This document shows, in pieces, positions 26,555 to 35,435 of a stretch of DNA of 64,000 nt. The DNA comes from Kiritimatiellota bacterium B12222 (GTDB lineage: Bacteria > Verrucomicrobiota > Kiritimatiellia > SS1-B-03-39 > UBA6053). Both the position numbers and the translations under genes were made by a program. Under the pieces are notes generated by a model. It saw only the letters and a list, made by a program, of their open reading frames with translations, had not been told where the DNA came from and ran no database searches. Each line of letters opens with the position of its first letter. Within the stretch, counting starts at the first letter, position 1. Location of the stretch: assembly GCA_029719485.1 (NCBI GenBank), contig CP120722.1, positions 62,001-126,000 of the forward strand. Direction: 5' to 3'.

Positions 26555-27775
26555 ATGTCGCGCCCCAACATCCTCCTCCTGTTCACTGATCAACAACGAT
26601 TTGATACCATTCAAGAGATAGGAAGCGCCTTCCAAGCCCAAACACCTCACATGGACACCCTGGCACGCGAAGGCATTGTTTTCGAAAACTGCTTTTGCAC
26701 CGCTCCCCTTTGCTCCCCTTCCCGCGCCACCTTGATCTCGGGCCTCATGCCGAATGATGCCAATATGCCAGGAAACCTACACAATCCCTGCCCCCCACTT
26801 CCTCCCCTACCTTCAGGCCTGGCTCCGCTCATGCAGGCCGGAGGATACGAAACCGTTTATCACGGCAAGTGGCATTTAGGCGGTGAAATCTGTGACCATG
26901 GCTTCGAGATCGGAATAGAGTGCAACCATGATGAAAGTACCCGCCAACTCGCCTCCAAATTTTGGCGAGGCCGGGATTGGTTTGAACACGACCGTCCTTT
27001 TTTCCATATGGTTTCTTTTTTGAACCCCCATGACATCTATTATTTTGACCCTCAAAAACCAAGCGACCGCCAACGTCCATGGAAAAACCTAAGCCGTCCC
27101 TCCGAATCCTATCCTAAAACCGCACAAACCCAACAAGTCGACTGGCCCGAATCCAAATGGGGCGCCATGACCGAGTTTTATGAACAGCTCCTTGAGCGCC
27201 TCGATGGTGAAATCGGAGAACTCCTCCATGAATTTATCTGTAGTGGTTTTGCCAAAGAATCGTGGATAGTGTTCACCTCTGACCACGGAGATATGTGCGG
27301 AGAACATCAGTTGCCTTTTAAAGGATCTCACATGTACGAAGGCCAAGTGCATGTTCCCTTGATCATCATTCCCCCAATGACACGCTTCCAGACGACCCCG
27401 GAACCCTCCCCCATTGCCCACAACTTTCCTCCCGGACGCAGAACGCAACTCTGCAGCCTGCTAGACCTTCCGCCCACCATTCTCGACATTGCCGGACTTG
27501 AAAAACCTGCATCTTGGCAGGGCGAAAGTTTGCTACCTTTGCTGCGGGATCCCAAAGCCCCAGCCCCCCATCAAACGGTATTTTCCTGCTTAAGTCAGCC
27601 TGAAATCCGGATGGTCCGCAGTCAGGACTGGAAATATGTGTGCTACGAAAACGGTGAAGAGGAGCTCTTTCACCTCAAAGTAGATCCTCACGAAATTCGA
27701 AACCTCGCCGGCAATGCCGCCTGCGCAGTCATTCAAAGCGAACTCAACTCCCAACTTCAGCGACATGAAACCTAA
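26555..27775 (+). CDS. Formylglycine-dependent sulfatase
   Basis: Arylsulfatase-type enzyme that removes sulfate esters, probably from sulfated sugars. The formylglycine motif is C53-S-P-S-R-A-T with the modified Cys. Metal ligands include D12 in LLFTDQQR and the late SDHGDMCGEH. GKWHLG is also present. No signal peptide is visible, so it may act in the cytoplasm on imported sugars. The start at 26555 is the ATG directly before SRPNILLLF; an in-frame TTG lies at 26519. Maturation needs a formylglycine-generating enzyme not seen here. Confidence 0.92.
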   Translation: MSRPNILLLFTDQQRFDTIQEIGSAFQAQTPHMDTLAREGIVFENCFCTAPLCSPSRATLISGLMPNDANMPGNLHNPCPPLPPLPSGLAPLMQAGGYETVYHGKWHLGGEICDHGFEIGIECNHDESTRQLASKFWRGRDWFEHDRPFFHMVSFLNPHDIYYFDPQKPSDRQRPWKNLSRPSESYPKTAQTQQVDWPESKWGAMTEFYEQLLERLDGEIGELLHEFICSGFAKESWIVFTSDHGDMCGEHQLPFKGSHMYEGQVHVPLIIIPPMTRFQTTPEPSPIAHNFPPGRRTQLCSLLDLPPTILDIAGLEKPASWQGESLLPLLRDPKAPAPHQTVFSCLSQPEIRMVRSQDWKYVCYENGEEELFHLKVDPHEIRNLAGNAACAVIQSELNSQLQRHET

Positions 27776-27787
27776 GCGCGCGGTCGA

Positions 27788-29662
27788 TTAAAAGCTGCGG
27801 TAGAAATTGAACGAAACAATATTTTCATCCTCTCCACTTTCAGTATAATAAACTGAAGACAACCCCAAAGAAGTGTTGATGTTGAGAAAACAACGCCCCT
27901 CCGCTTCCACTTCCTGACGACTACCGTGATAGCCCAAGACCCCCCAAGTGTGCCAGCCCCGAAGCCCCAGCGCAAAACGTTCATTCACACTTGTGATCCC
28001 CCACTCAAAACCAGGTTCCCAACTTAAATTACTCTTGAGGTTGGTGTCCCAAATCACATGTTGCGTCAGCATTACATAGGCCAAACCCTGAGAACCAATC
28101 CCTCGGGTAATGCCACTGGAAAAATTGCCATACCAACGTAAATGCTGAGGATTGAAGGGGTCCGCCTCTCCCCCGAAGGCCACCTCCCAACTCAAAGGCT
28201 TCACCCAAGGCTCCGGAGGCGTGAGCGAACGCACATCCATCAAGGTCAGCTGATTTAAGTAAATTTCCCCATCCTCTGGACGCCCCTGCACATCAAATTC
28301 AAACATGCGAATACTGCTCCCCAAAGGATACCCCACGGGATTATCTAACCAGTCATGATAAGCGGCACGTATTTTCACCCCCGCAATCGCGTCACCCGAC
28401 ACCGTATCCACACCCCCATAAGCGGAAATCCGACGGGGAGCATGTCCATTTTCAGGAGGTTCAGGTGCGGGAGCTTCGGGTAAATTCTGTTTTCCCATCT
28501 TACTTTGCGCACTAAATAAGGGCAGAATCCGCGTTTTGTACTCCTCGTTCGTGATCTCCTTTTCCGTGTACAAATACTGCACCCACGCAATCACCAAACT
28601 TAATAATTGAGGTGATTCATTCCCCGTCAATGACGCCCCGTCCACCAATTGTTTCGCCGTCTCGATCTCCTGTTTCGACAACTGACTCGCCAAAAAAGAC
28701 ATATCCGTCGCTTTCGACGGACGATACACAGGCGGAGCAGTGATCCCGCTTCGAGTGAGGTCTTGCAATAAACTCACAGGAATCGCACTCATCCGAAAGT
28801 GGTTCACCAAATCTAAGGAAGGCCGCGCCACTTGAATGGGATACAATAAATTAAACGCGCAGTTCTCCTTAAAGAAAAAATAGCGACTTTGTAAGGTTTG
28901 TAGCTCCCAAACATGACGCAACAACATGTCCAATTCATCAGGGGTCAACTCCAGAGAATATTCCCAAATATCCCGACGATTTACCGAGGCGTACTCCTCA
29001 ACTTTTTCATAATACGGCAATAGCGTATACACCCCGTCATAAAATCCAAAAATCCCTTTGACGGCAAACAGCGGACCAAAACGATCGTCGACAATGGCGG
29101 CATAATTCACCGCACGGGACAACAACCGGTTTTTACCTTCACGATCCAATACCAATAACAAATGTCCAAACATACTGGCCGGACTATTTAAATAAGCCGA
29201 GGGATAAATTAAGGTGGCAGAGTTCACCTTTAAGTCAGCCACTGTTAACAAAAAGTCCTCACAGTCCCCTCCCGGAAATACATCCTCCGGAAGCGCTAAC
29301 TTTGCCAACAACCACTTGTATCGCGCTGGAAATCTGCAAGCGACGCTTCGTTCACCAGCAACAAGCGACGGATCAACAAAAGCCGCCAAGGTGGCCTGCA
29401 ACTCGAGCTTGCGATTATGTTTTCCCTGCGGAGAAAGAAAAAAGGCATCATCATCCATTCGACTGGAGATCCGCCCCAAGAAGGTGCGATGATAATGCCC
29501 CAAGGTCATCCACTCAGGATCATCCCACAAGGATTGGGCCTCCACTTCAGCCCACAAATGATCAAAAGTTTCATCCCCATGAACAGGAGACAGAAACAAG
29601 AAAAAAACTGCGCACAGCCGAAGCTGTACGCAGAATCTTCCAAGGAGTTGCATCCTCTTCAA
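27788..29662 (-). CDS. DUF4105 family exported protein
   Basis: The signal peptide (ends SPVHGD) is followed by the DUF4105 region: CRFPARYKWL, LIYPSAYLNSPASMFGHLLLVLD, NYAA, and later YFFFKENCAFNLL. The Ser/His region SPASMFGH and the ENC motif are the conserved features and suggest an NlpC/P60-related papain-like fold. The C-terminal third looks like outer-membrane or beta-barrel strands ending in YRSF. 624 residues. It starts one base after the stop of the DUF3015 gene, so the two form an operon. Confidence 0.8.
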   Translation of the reverse strand: MKRMQLLGRFCVQLRLCAVFFLFLSPVHGDETFDHLWAEVEAQSLWDDPEWMTLGHYHRTFLGRISSRMDDDAFFLSPQGKHNRKLELQATLAAFVDPSLVAGERSVACRFPARYKWLLAKLALPEDVFPGGDCEDFLLTVADLKVNSATLIYPSAYLNSPASMFGHLLLVLDREGKNRLLSRAVNYAAIVDDRFGPLFAVKGIFGFYDGVYTLLPYYEKVEEYASVNRRDIWEYSLELTPDELDMLLRHVWELQTLQSRYFFFKENCAFNLLYPIQVARPSLDLVNHFRMSAIPVSLLQDLTRSGITAPPVYRPSKATDMSFLASQLSKQEIETAKQLVDGASLTGNESPQLLSLVIAWVQYLYTEKEITNEEYKTRILPLFSAQSKMGKQNLPEAPAPEPPENGHAPRRISAYGGVDTVSGDAIAGVKIRAAYHDWLDNPVGYPLGSSIRMFEFDVQGRPEDGEIYLNQLTLMDVRSLTPPEPWVKPLSWEVAFGGEADPFNPQHLRWYGNFSSGITRGIGSQGLAYVMLTQHVIWDTNLKSNLSWEPGFEWGITSVNERFALGLRGWHTWGVLGYHGSRQEVEAEGRCFLNINTSLGLSSVYYTESGEDENIVSFNFYRSF

Positions 29663-29663
29663 G

Positions 29664-30131
29664 TTAGATCAACGATACAATGGAACGTGTCACTTCATCT
29701 GCATGAACATCAGAGCCCGTAAAGATGTTGTCAAAGTTCAACTGCATAGAGGTATAGAAGTCCGCACGGTTCTCGTCATCAATTTGCAACAAGTCAGCCA
29801 ATGCACTTAAATATGCACCTTCGCCAACAGCCGCATCGGTCGCAATGTGATCCATGTTATCCGCCACAAAGATTTGCACTTCTTGGGTAGAAACAAAACC
29901 AACAGACTGCTCACAGTTCAAGGTTCCAGAAGAAACCGCAAAGGTTTGGTTACCGGAAATACCATTCAAGGTCGCACCCACAACGTGTGAAACCATACCG
30001 GTTTGATCACCTAATGCCATACTACCGAGGCCGCAACCACAGTTATCACGAACCGTATTGCCTTGCGCAAATAATTGAGCCGACGCAAGACCAAGTCCTG
30101 CGATTAATAGAAATGTACCTGTTTTTTTCAT
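29664..30131 (-). CDS. DUF3015 family secreted protein
   Basis: 155 residues with a signal peptide (ends LFAQG) and the DUF3015 start DNCGCGLGSMALGDQTG, followed by Thr/Asn/Gly-rich strands and a helical end. DUF3015 genes often pair with DUF4105 genes, as here. Function unknown. AAGGA precedes the ATG. The last 65 residues closely resemble the C-terminus of the lipoprotein encoded divergently at 30374 (EVxIFVADNMD, GEGAYLSAL, DLLQIDDE). Confidence 0.85.
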   Translation of the reverse strand: MKKTGTFLLIAGLGLASAQLFAQGNTVRDNCGCGLGSMALGDQTGMVSHVVGATLNGISGNQTFAVSSGTLNCEQSVGFVSTQEVQIFVADNMDHIATDAAVGEGAYLSALADLLQIDDENRADFYTSMQLNFDNIFTGSDVHADEVTRSIVSLI

Positions 30132-30373
30132 AAGTTTCCTTCAGTTAACGTGTTAATTATCCCCCTCCATTCCATATGGAGATTGTAGTCAATTAAAGCG
30201 CGATCCCTATAGATACACAAGCAGAAATATGGTAATAACTATTAAAACAGAAAAGTAACTTTCGATGGTAATAGTATGATATTCAGCACTTACTTATCAG
30301 AAATGATTTAACGTTAGTAATATTAGATATTTTTGTTGTTGATTTCAAACTGTATCATAACAAGTAATGATAT

Positions 30374-31012
30374 ATGATTTTATCTAAACAAACAATTTAC
30401 CAATCCATAGTCCTTGGCCTCACAGTAATCTTATTGTCAGGGTGCGCATCTGTCTTTTCCGGGAAAACACAAGAAATGAGTTTTATGACGGAGCCAGATG
30501 ACGTAACAATATCAATAGATGGAAGAACCATCGGCAAAACCCCATTAACGACGTATATTACACGCAAAAACAACCAAATCCTTACTTTTGAAAAAGAAGG
30601 ATTTAAACCAGTAAAAATGGACTTGGCAACATCTACTAATGGTTGGTTTTTTGCCAACATTCTTGGGGGAATCTTTATCGGACCATTTTTCTCAACAACA
30701 GACGCTTCAACAGGAGCAATTTATGAATATTCTCCAAGTCAATATTACATAACTTTAAAAGAGAGCGAAAACCCTCTCCTCGGCAAGATTGAAGGAGCTC
30801 CTGAAGTTAGAGTTTTCATAATTCACAATTATGATAACTTAACTGAGAATATTCGACAGGGAGATGGAGAGTATCTAAGTACTCTTTTCACATTATTACA
30901 AGTAACTGATGAGCAACAAGAAGAGACAGCAAAAACACTAAAGTCAATGATTCAAATGTATCCTGAATCTCCTGTTTTCGCTAACGAAGTTGTAAGGTAC
31001 TACTTAGATTAA
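30374..31012 (+). CDS. PEGA-domain lipoprotein with a DUF3015-like C-terminus
   Basis: Lipobox LSGC after an N-terminal helix. Residues 40-75 are a PEGA domain (TISIDGRTIGKTPLTTYITR, LTFEKEGFK), a surface beta-domain. Residues 145-212 echo the neighbouring DUF3015 protein: EVRVFIIHNYDNL, GDGEYLSTLFTLLQVTDEQ, FANEVVRYYLD. The gene and its flanks are clearly AT-richer than the surrounding DNA, and no Shine-Dalgarno is seen. Divergent from the DUF3015-DUF4105 pair; possibly functionally linked to it or acquired by transfer. Confidence 0.7.
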   Translation: MILSKQTIYQSIVLGLTVILLSGCASVFSGKTQEMSFMTEPDDVTISIDGRTIGKTPLTTYITRKNNQILTFEKEGFKPVKMDLATSTNGWFFANILGGIFIGPFFSTTDASTGAIYEYSPSQYYITLKESENPLLGKIEGAPEVRVFIIHNYDNLTENIRQGDGEYLSTLFTLLQVTDEQQEETAKTLKSMIQMYPESPVFANEVVRYYLD

Positions 31013-31229
31013 GATACAGAAATATCATTTTATAAAATCAAATGAAGATGAGGTTTCAAGATACATAACTCCACGGAGGAGTTGTAAGAAAATGATCTTC
31101 AAGAAAATTGAAAAACACTACATATAAGTTTTCTGTAAAACAAACGCTGATGAAACAGCTACCGAATTCCCAAAAAGGCTAATAACTCACTGACTAACCC
31201 CACGCCGTCCTTCCTAATTTGGCCCCCAA

Positions 31230-31250
31230 AGAAAATACCGCCTCAGCGGT
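31230..31250 (-). terminator. Terminator of RNase P RNA
   Basis: On the minus strand ACCGC-TGAG-GCGGT is followed by ATTTTCTTT, a few bases beyond the RNA 3' end. Confidence 0.7.
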
Positions 31251-31257
31251 GAAAAAA

Positions 31258-31628
31258 ATGAGTGGCTATAAGCCGGATTCTGTCCAGGACCGAAGCCCCT
31301 GGTCAGTCATGTATCTAGTGCGATCTACCCGGAACGGTTCTCGTCCGAAGACGAAAGCCAGGCGAGCAACCTGTGCCGTTCCCTATGTGATCTTGCTCCG
31401 GATGGGGTTTGTCATGCGATCCCGCTCTCGCTAAGGACCCGGTGGGCTCTTACCCCACCCTTTCACCCTTACCCTGAGACAAGCTCAGGGCGGTTTACTT
31501 TCTGCGACACTTTCCATCCCCCGCGATTGACACGGGGTTCCCTGCTTTAACAACAGGACATCCTGCTCTACGGAGTCCGGACTTTCCTCCCCCTGTCGAA
31601 ACAAGGAGCGACTGACCACCACTCGGGG
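31258..31628 (-). ncRNA. rnpB: RNase P RNA (bacterial type A)
   Basis: The catalytic RNA that matures tRNA 5' ends. On the minus strand the universally conserved GAGGAAAGTCCGGACTCC lies near the 5' end and ACAGAATCCGGCTTAT near the 3' end. The ends pair as P1 (CCACTC at 31619-31624 with GAGTGG at 31260-31265). Boundaries are good to a few bases. A terminator follows. Confidence 0.95.
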
Positions 31629-31978
31629 GCGTATCTACGTACTTCTCTCCCTCAGCGCAAGCCCCATTCAACACAGTTCTCTCTATTACATTTTTGTCTC
31701 ATTTTCGTACGGCAACGTCAAAGCTCTATTCGCATCACTTATTCTATCAAACATATCACGTTTCCTCCAATAGGAATACACAGGAGAACAAAACACGCGT
31801 ATCAAAAATTGCAGAACCTTTTTTAAAAAAAACCTTTTTTATATTTTCTATATTTTTCGAGCAAAGATTGAACACTCTTTCATAGCAAGGGGTCTTAGCT
31901 AGTTCAGTGATGTATAGGAAACGCCCACAGTTAAAAAAAATACAAATAAGTAAAACCTTTATGTAAGGTTTCCAATCA
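31629..31978. other. AT-rich intergenic region before the sigma factor gene
   Basis: No gene is supported. It holds the rnpB promoter (unlocated) and a long A/T-rich stretch. A perfect 7-bp inverted repeat AAACCTT-TATGT-AAGGTTT lies at 31953-31971. Its 3' arm contains an AAGG that could act as a ribosome binding site for an in-frame GTG at 31979. Confidence 0.45.
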
Positions 31979-32035
31979 GTGGACGAACAAATATACAGAA
32001 CGTTGATTAAAAACCCAAAAAAACCGGGAAAAACC

Positions 32036-32893
32036 ATGAGTGAAAATGATAGTACCTTCAGAGCATATCTAAGAAATATCTCACAAGAGCCCTTGCTGAC
32101 ACGTGAGCAAGAAAATGAATTGGCTGTTTTTATTAAACAAGGCGATCAAGCGGCCATTGAGCGCATGGTAAAATCGAATTTACGACTTGTGGTCAAAATT
32201 GCCCGAAATTACTCAGGCATGGGGGTCCCCTTAATGGACCTCATCGCAGAAGGAAACATTGGATTAATGAAGGCCGTAGAACGTTTTGACCCTGAAAAGG
32301 GTGGAAAAATGAGCACCTATGGTTCTTGGTGGATCAAACAGGCGATCAAACGCGCCTTGACCAACCAAAGCAAAACCATCCGTCTGCCTTCCCATATGAT
32401 CGAAAAACTCACCCGCATCCGTAAATTCTCTGCGCGTTTTCACGAAGAGAACGGACGGGAACCCGACAATCTTGAGATTGCTGAGTTCATGGGCGTCAAA
32501 CCCGGTCAAATCGCTCACTGGAAAGCCATGTCCTTCAATCCCTCTTCTTTGGATGCGCCCATCGGTGATGACGACGGGGGGAGCTTTTCTGATTTACTCT
32601 CCGATAGTAAATCCCTCAGCGGATTTGATATCTTGGATAAATTGCAAGTGCGTGAAAACGTGTCCGGTCTGCTCGTCCACTTGGATGAACGGGAACTCAA
32701 AATCCTGAATTACCGTTATGGTTTGGATGGAAATGAACCCGAAACCCTCGAAACCGTGGGCGAAAGATTCCAAATTACCCGAGAAAGGGTTCGACAGATT
32801 CAGAAAAGTGCGCTTGAAAAGCTAAAAGGCTTGATGGATGATATCAACGAGCCCAACATTGACCATGAATCAAACCAAGCACTTGCCTCCTGA
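32036..32893 (+). CDS. Sigma-70 family RNA polymerase sigma factor (group 2/RpoH-like)
   Basis: Compact sigma-70 protein without region 1.1. Region 1.2 is FRAYLRNISQEPLLTREQENEL; region 2 has NLRLVVKIARNYSGMGVPLMDLIAEGNIGLMKAV and STYGSWWIKQAIKRAL, which contacts the -10; region 4 ends with TLETVGERFQITRERVRQIQKSALEKL, whose helix-turn-helix contacts the -35. About 285 residues, shorter than a primary sigma. The frame opens upstream to a GTG at 31979 with AAGG 10 nt before it, so a 19-residue extension is possible. Overlaps apt by 29 nt. Confidence 0.88.
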   Translation: MSENDSTFRAYLRNISQEPLLTREQENELAVFIKQGDQAAIERMVKSNLRLVVKIARNYSGMGVPLMDLIAEGNIGLMKAVERFDPEKGGKMSTYGSWWIKQAIKRALTNQSKTIRLPSHMIEKLTRIRKFSARFHEENGREPDNLEIAEFMGVKPGQIAHWKAMSFNPSSLDAPIGDDDGGSFSDLLSDSKSLSGFDILDKLQVRENVSGLLVHLDERELKILNYRYGLDGNEPETLETVGERFQITRERVRQIQKSALEKLKGLMDDINEPNIDHESNQALAS

Positions 32894-33419
32894 AGCAGAC
32901 CTCGACCTCTTAAATAGCTTCATTCGTGACGTACCGGACTTTCCTAAGCCCGGTATCGTCTTTAAAGACATCACGCCTCTCTGTGCGGATGCGAAAGCTT
33001 TCCGTCACTTTATTGAGTTGATGGCCACACATTATAAACCGCTTGCACCCGACCTGATCGTGGCCGTGGATGCACGCGGTTTTGTTTTTGGTGGTCCCCT
33101 CGCCTACGAATTGGGAACCGGCGTGGTGCTGGTTCGTAAAAAAGGGAAATTACCAGCGGACACCATTCAAGCAGAGTACGACCTCGAATACGGATCGGCC
33201 ACCTTGGAAATGCACTTAAATGCCATTAAACCCGGGCAAAAGGTAGTGATAATCGATGACCTGCTCGCCACCGGCGGTACCGTGGAAGCCACCATCAATC
33301 TCTGTCGCCAACAAGGCGCGGAAATACTCGGTTGTGCCTTCCTCGTTGAACTCGGATTCTTACACGGGCGTGAAAAATTAGGGGATCTCCCCATTTTCTG
33401 CCCCATTACCGTGGAGTAA
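32865..33419 (+). CDS. apt: Adenine phosphoribosyltransferase
   Basis: Purine salvage: adenine plus PRPP to AMP, in the cytoplasm. Family hallmarks are SFIRDVPDFPKPGIVFKDITPL, ARGFVFGGPLAYELG, VLVRKKGKLPADT, and the PRPP loop VVIIDDLLATGGT at about residues 127-139. 184 residues, normal length. The ATG at 32865 overlaps the end of the sigma factor gene; in-frame upstream codons to 32838 are not part of the family. Confidence 0.95.
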   Translation: MNQTKHLPPEADLDLLNSFIRDVPDFPKPGIVFKDITPLCADAKAFRHFIELMATHYKPLAPDLIVAVDARGFVFGGPLAYELGTGVVLVRKKGKLPADTIQAEYDLEYGSATLEMHLNAIKPGQKVVIIDDLLATGGTVEATINLCRQQGAEILGCAFLVELGFLHGREKLGDLPIFCPITVE

Positions 33420-33421
33420 AC

Positions 33422-33697
33422 ATGAAAGTGTTCTTGCGACTCGTCGTCATCTTCCTCACCCTCGGCATTTTAGTATACACCTTATGGCCTCCACAAACGG
33501 AAGAGCCTGAAATCGCCGACACCCCCCAAAACGCCTCCCCCACATCTGAAGCAGCGGACCCCTCGCTCTCCGCCAGTCAACAAGCCATCAAAGACCTTTT
33601 AGGTGGAGCCGCCATTGAAAGTGGCCAAAAAGCCAAAGACATCATTTCCGAGGTCAACAGCGATCGCCAAGCCGAATTTGACGAAATGGAGATGTAG
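33422..33697 (+). CDS. Small single-pass membrane protein of unknown function
   Basis: 91 residues: one N-terminal helix (FLRLVVIFLTLGILVYTLW), then a Pro/Glu/Ser-rich linker and a short polar helix. It starts 2 nt after the apt stop and is probably cotranscribed with it. No family recognised. Confidence 0.6.
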   Translation: MKVFLRLVVIFLTLGILVYTLWPPQTEEPEIADTPQNASPTSEAADPSLSASQQAIKDLLGGAAIESGQKAKDIISEVNSDRQAEFDEMEM

Positions 33698-33713
33698 GCG
33701 CACATCCCCCCCC

Positions 33714-34832
33714 CTAGATCTGAAAGCCCAAGCTCCGAAAAACCTCAACCTCCTCTTCCGGAACCCCCACCAAACGCGTGGCCGCAAATTCACGACGGTT
33801 TCGATAGTTGCGTCTCTGCTGAACAAAAGAAGCCGCACGATCGTCTTTCGCCTCCCGCAACGCCTGGTCATCCGAACGAATATCATAACAGGCTTTCACC
33901 ATCTTAGCCAAACGCTGGTCGCGATGAGACAATCCACTGATATCCACTTCCTGATGTTCAGGCGCAGGCATCAACGGTTCCGGATCCCAAGACGCAACAT
34001 CGAGCTTAAAAAATTCAACCAGTTGCTCACGAATTTGACGGGTACCATTGACCTTTCCTTCCACCGAATGACCCGCAATATGCGGCGTAGCTAAATCGGA
34101 AGCCACCAACAGATCTTCAGGAATTTGAGGTTCCGGATCCCACACATCCAACACCAACCAAGACAGCGCCGAGGACCCCCGGGCCTTAATCACCGCCGCG
34201 GCATCTAACACTTCGCCTCGACAGGCATTGATCAAAATGGCCCCCTGCTTCATACTTGCGATTTGAGCCGCACCCAATAGATCTCGGGTAGGGAAATCAC
34301 CTCTTTCAACCAAAGGCACATGAAGGGTCACCACATCGCAGAGCGGTAACATCTCAGACAACGATGTATAGGGCCCATCTGCTCCACCAGCTTCTTTCGG
34401 AGGATCATTCAACAACACCTTGCAACCCAAAGCCCTCAGTTTTTTCTCTACCCGGGTCCCTACTTGCCCATGCCCAATAATTCCCACTGTTTTTCCTGCA
34501 AATGAAAATCCGGGTTTCTCCAACAATGCTGCCAACACATATTCCGACACCCCATTGGCATTGCAACCCGGTGCAGAAGCAAAATGAATCGACCGCGTCT
34601 CCAAAGCTTCGAGATCCACATGATCAACCCCCGCTGTACAAGTCCCCGCAAAGCGTACGGTAGATTCCCCTAATAAATCGGCATTCAATTTGGTTTTAGA
34701 ACGCGTAATCACCGCATCAGCAGTGGCTACCATTTCAGGACAAATATCCCCTTCTGCAGGGAATTCACAGCTTCCCAATGAAGAAAAGGCCTCTCGTCCA
34801 AAACTAACACTACTTGCACAAATGATTTTCAT
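33714..34832 (-). CDS. pdxB: Erythronate-4-phosphate dehydrogenase-like protein
   Basis: D-2-hydroxyacid dehydrogenase family, most like PdxB of the DXP-dependent pyridoxal phosphate pathway. FAGTCTAGVDHVD matches PdxB IGTAT(A/S)GxDHVD; the NAD site is VGIIGHGQVGTRV; NACRGEVLDAAAV and the catalytic His in TPHIAGHSVEGK are present. The C-terminal part resembles the PdxB dimerisation domain. About 372 residues, as expected. I take the ATG at 34832 (MKIICAS); a start at 34862 with AGGA just before it would add 10 residues. Confidence 0.82.
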   Translation of the reverse strand: MKIICASSVSFGREAFSSLGSCEFPAEGDICPEMVATADAVITRSKTKLNADLLGESTVRFAGTCTAGVDHVDLEALETRSIHFASAPGCNANGVSEYVLAALLEKPGFSFAGKTVGIIGHGQVGTRVEKKLRALGCKVLLNDPPKEAGGADGPYTSLSEMLPLCDVVTLHVPLVERGDFPTRDLLGAAQIASMKQGAILINACRGEVLDAAAVIKARGSSALSWLVLDVWDPEPQIPEDLLVASDLATPHIAGHSVEGKVNGTRQIREQLVEFFKLDVASWDPEPLMPAPEHQEVDISGLSHRDQRLAKMVKACYDIRSDDQALREAKDDRAASFVQQRRNYRNRREFAATRLVGVPEEEVEVFRSLGFQI

Positions 34833-34871
34833 ACCGTTGCAAATTTCCAATTTATTGTTCATAGTCCTGTC

Positions 34872-35435
34872 ATGGTTATCCTGAAATCTTTAGACGAGCA
34901 AATCCAAATTCAAATTGAAGAAGGCCAAAACCTTTTGTTAGGCCGCCTCTCAATGTGCGACATCCACTTGGACGACCCCTCGATCTCTTCCCAACATGCC
35001 CGCCTGAAATATAACAACCACCAACTTCGGGTGGTGGATATGGACAGCACCAACGGTACCCGTCTAAATTATGGACTTCTCACCGCGCCCGCATACCTCA
35101 TGGACGGGGATACCATTGAATTTGGCAATGTGACCTTTACCGTTGACGGCCCTCAATTGGAATCCGCCCCCTATCAAGATCCCTCGGCCCAAACCATGAC
35201 CTCCCTGGAGCCTATTGACGCTTCCGAATTCATTTCCGATACCATGATCGCCCCGGAACTTTCAAACGAGGTCCTCGAAGAGGCTGAACAGGCCCTCGCA
35301 AAAGAAGAAGAACACTACGCAAATGCAGAGCATAACTTACCCGTGCATGTCGCTTTTGCGCTCGCACTCCTCTTGCTTTTGATCAGCGGTTACTTTTTGA
35401 TCAGTGAATTATGGCAGTGGTCCCCCCAGTACTGA
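34872..35435 (+). CDS. FHA-domain protein with a C-terminal membrane anchor
   Basis: Residues 1-90 are a forkhead-associated domain that binds phosphothreonine: LLGRLSMCDIHLDDPSISSQHARL and STNGTRLN carry the conserved Gly-Arg, Ser, His and Asn-Gly. An acidic linker (110-155) leads to one hydrophobic helix (VAFALALLLLLISGYFLI). It overlaps the following pseudopilin gene by 25 nt, so the two are co-translated. No kinase lies nearby. A link between signalling and secretion is inferred. Confidence 0.85.
   Translation: MVILKSLDEQIQIQIEEGQNLLLGRLSMCDIHLDDPSISSQHARLKYNNHQLRVVDMDSTNGTRLNYGLLTAPAYLMDGDTIEFGNVTFTVDGPQLESAPYQDPSAQTMTSLEPIDASEFISDTMIAPELSNEVLEEAEQALAKEEEHYANAEHNLPVHVAFALALLLLLISGYFLISELWQWSPQY

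Noticed and set aside
30132..30373. A riboswitch or small RNA in the AT-rich divergent region
   Set aside because: Only low-complexity A/T sequence and no stable conserved fold visible.
31219..31434. Plus-strand 71-codon frame
   Set aside because: It is antisense to rnpB.
31756..32037. Minus-strand 93-codon frame upstream of the sigma factor
   Set aside because: AT-rich region with Lys/Phe-rich translation, no Shine-Dalgarno and no recognisable domain; it also overlaps the sigma leader.
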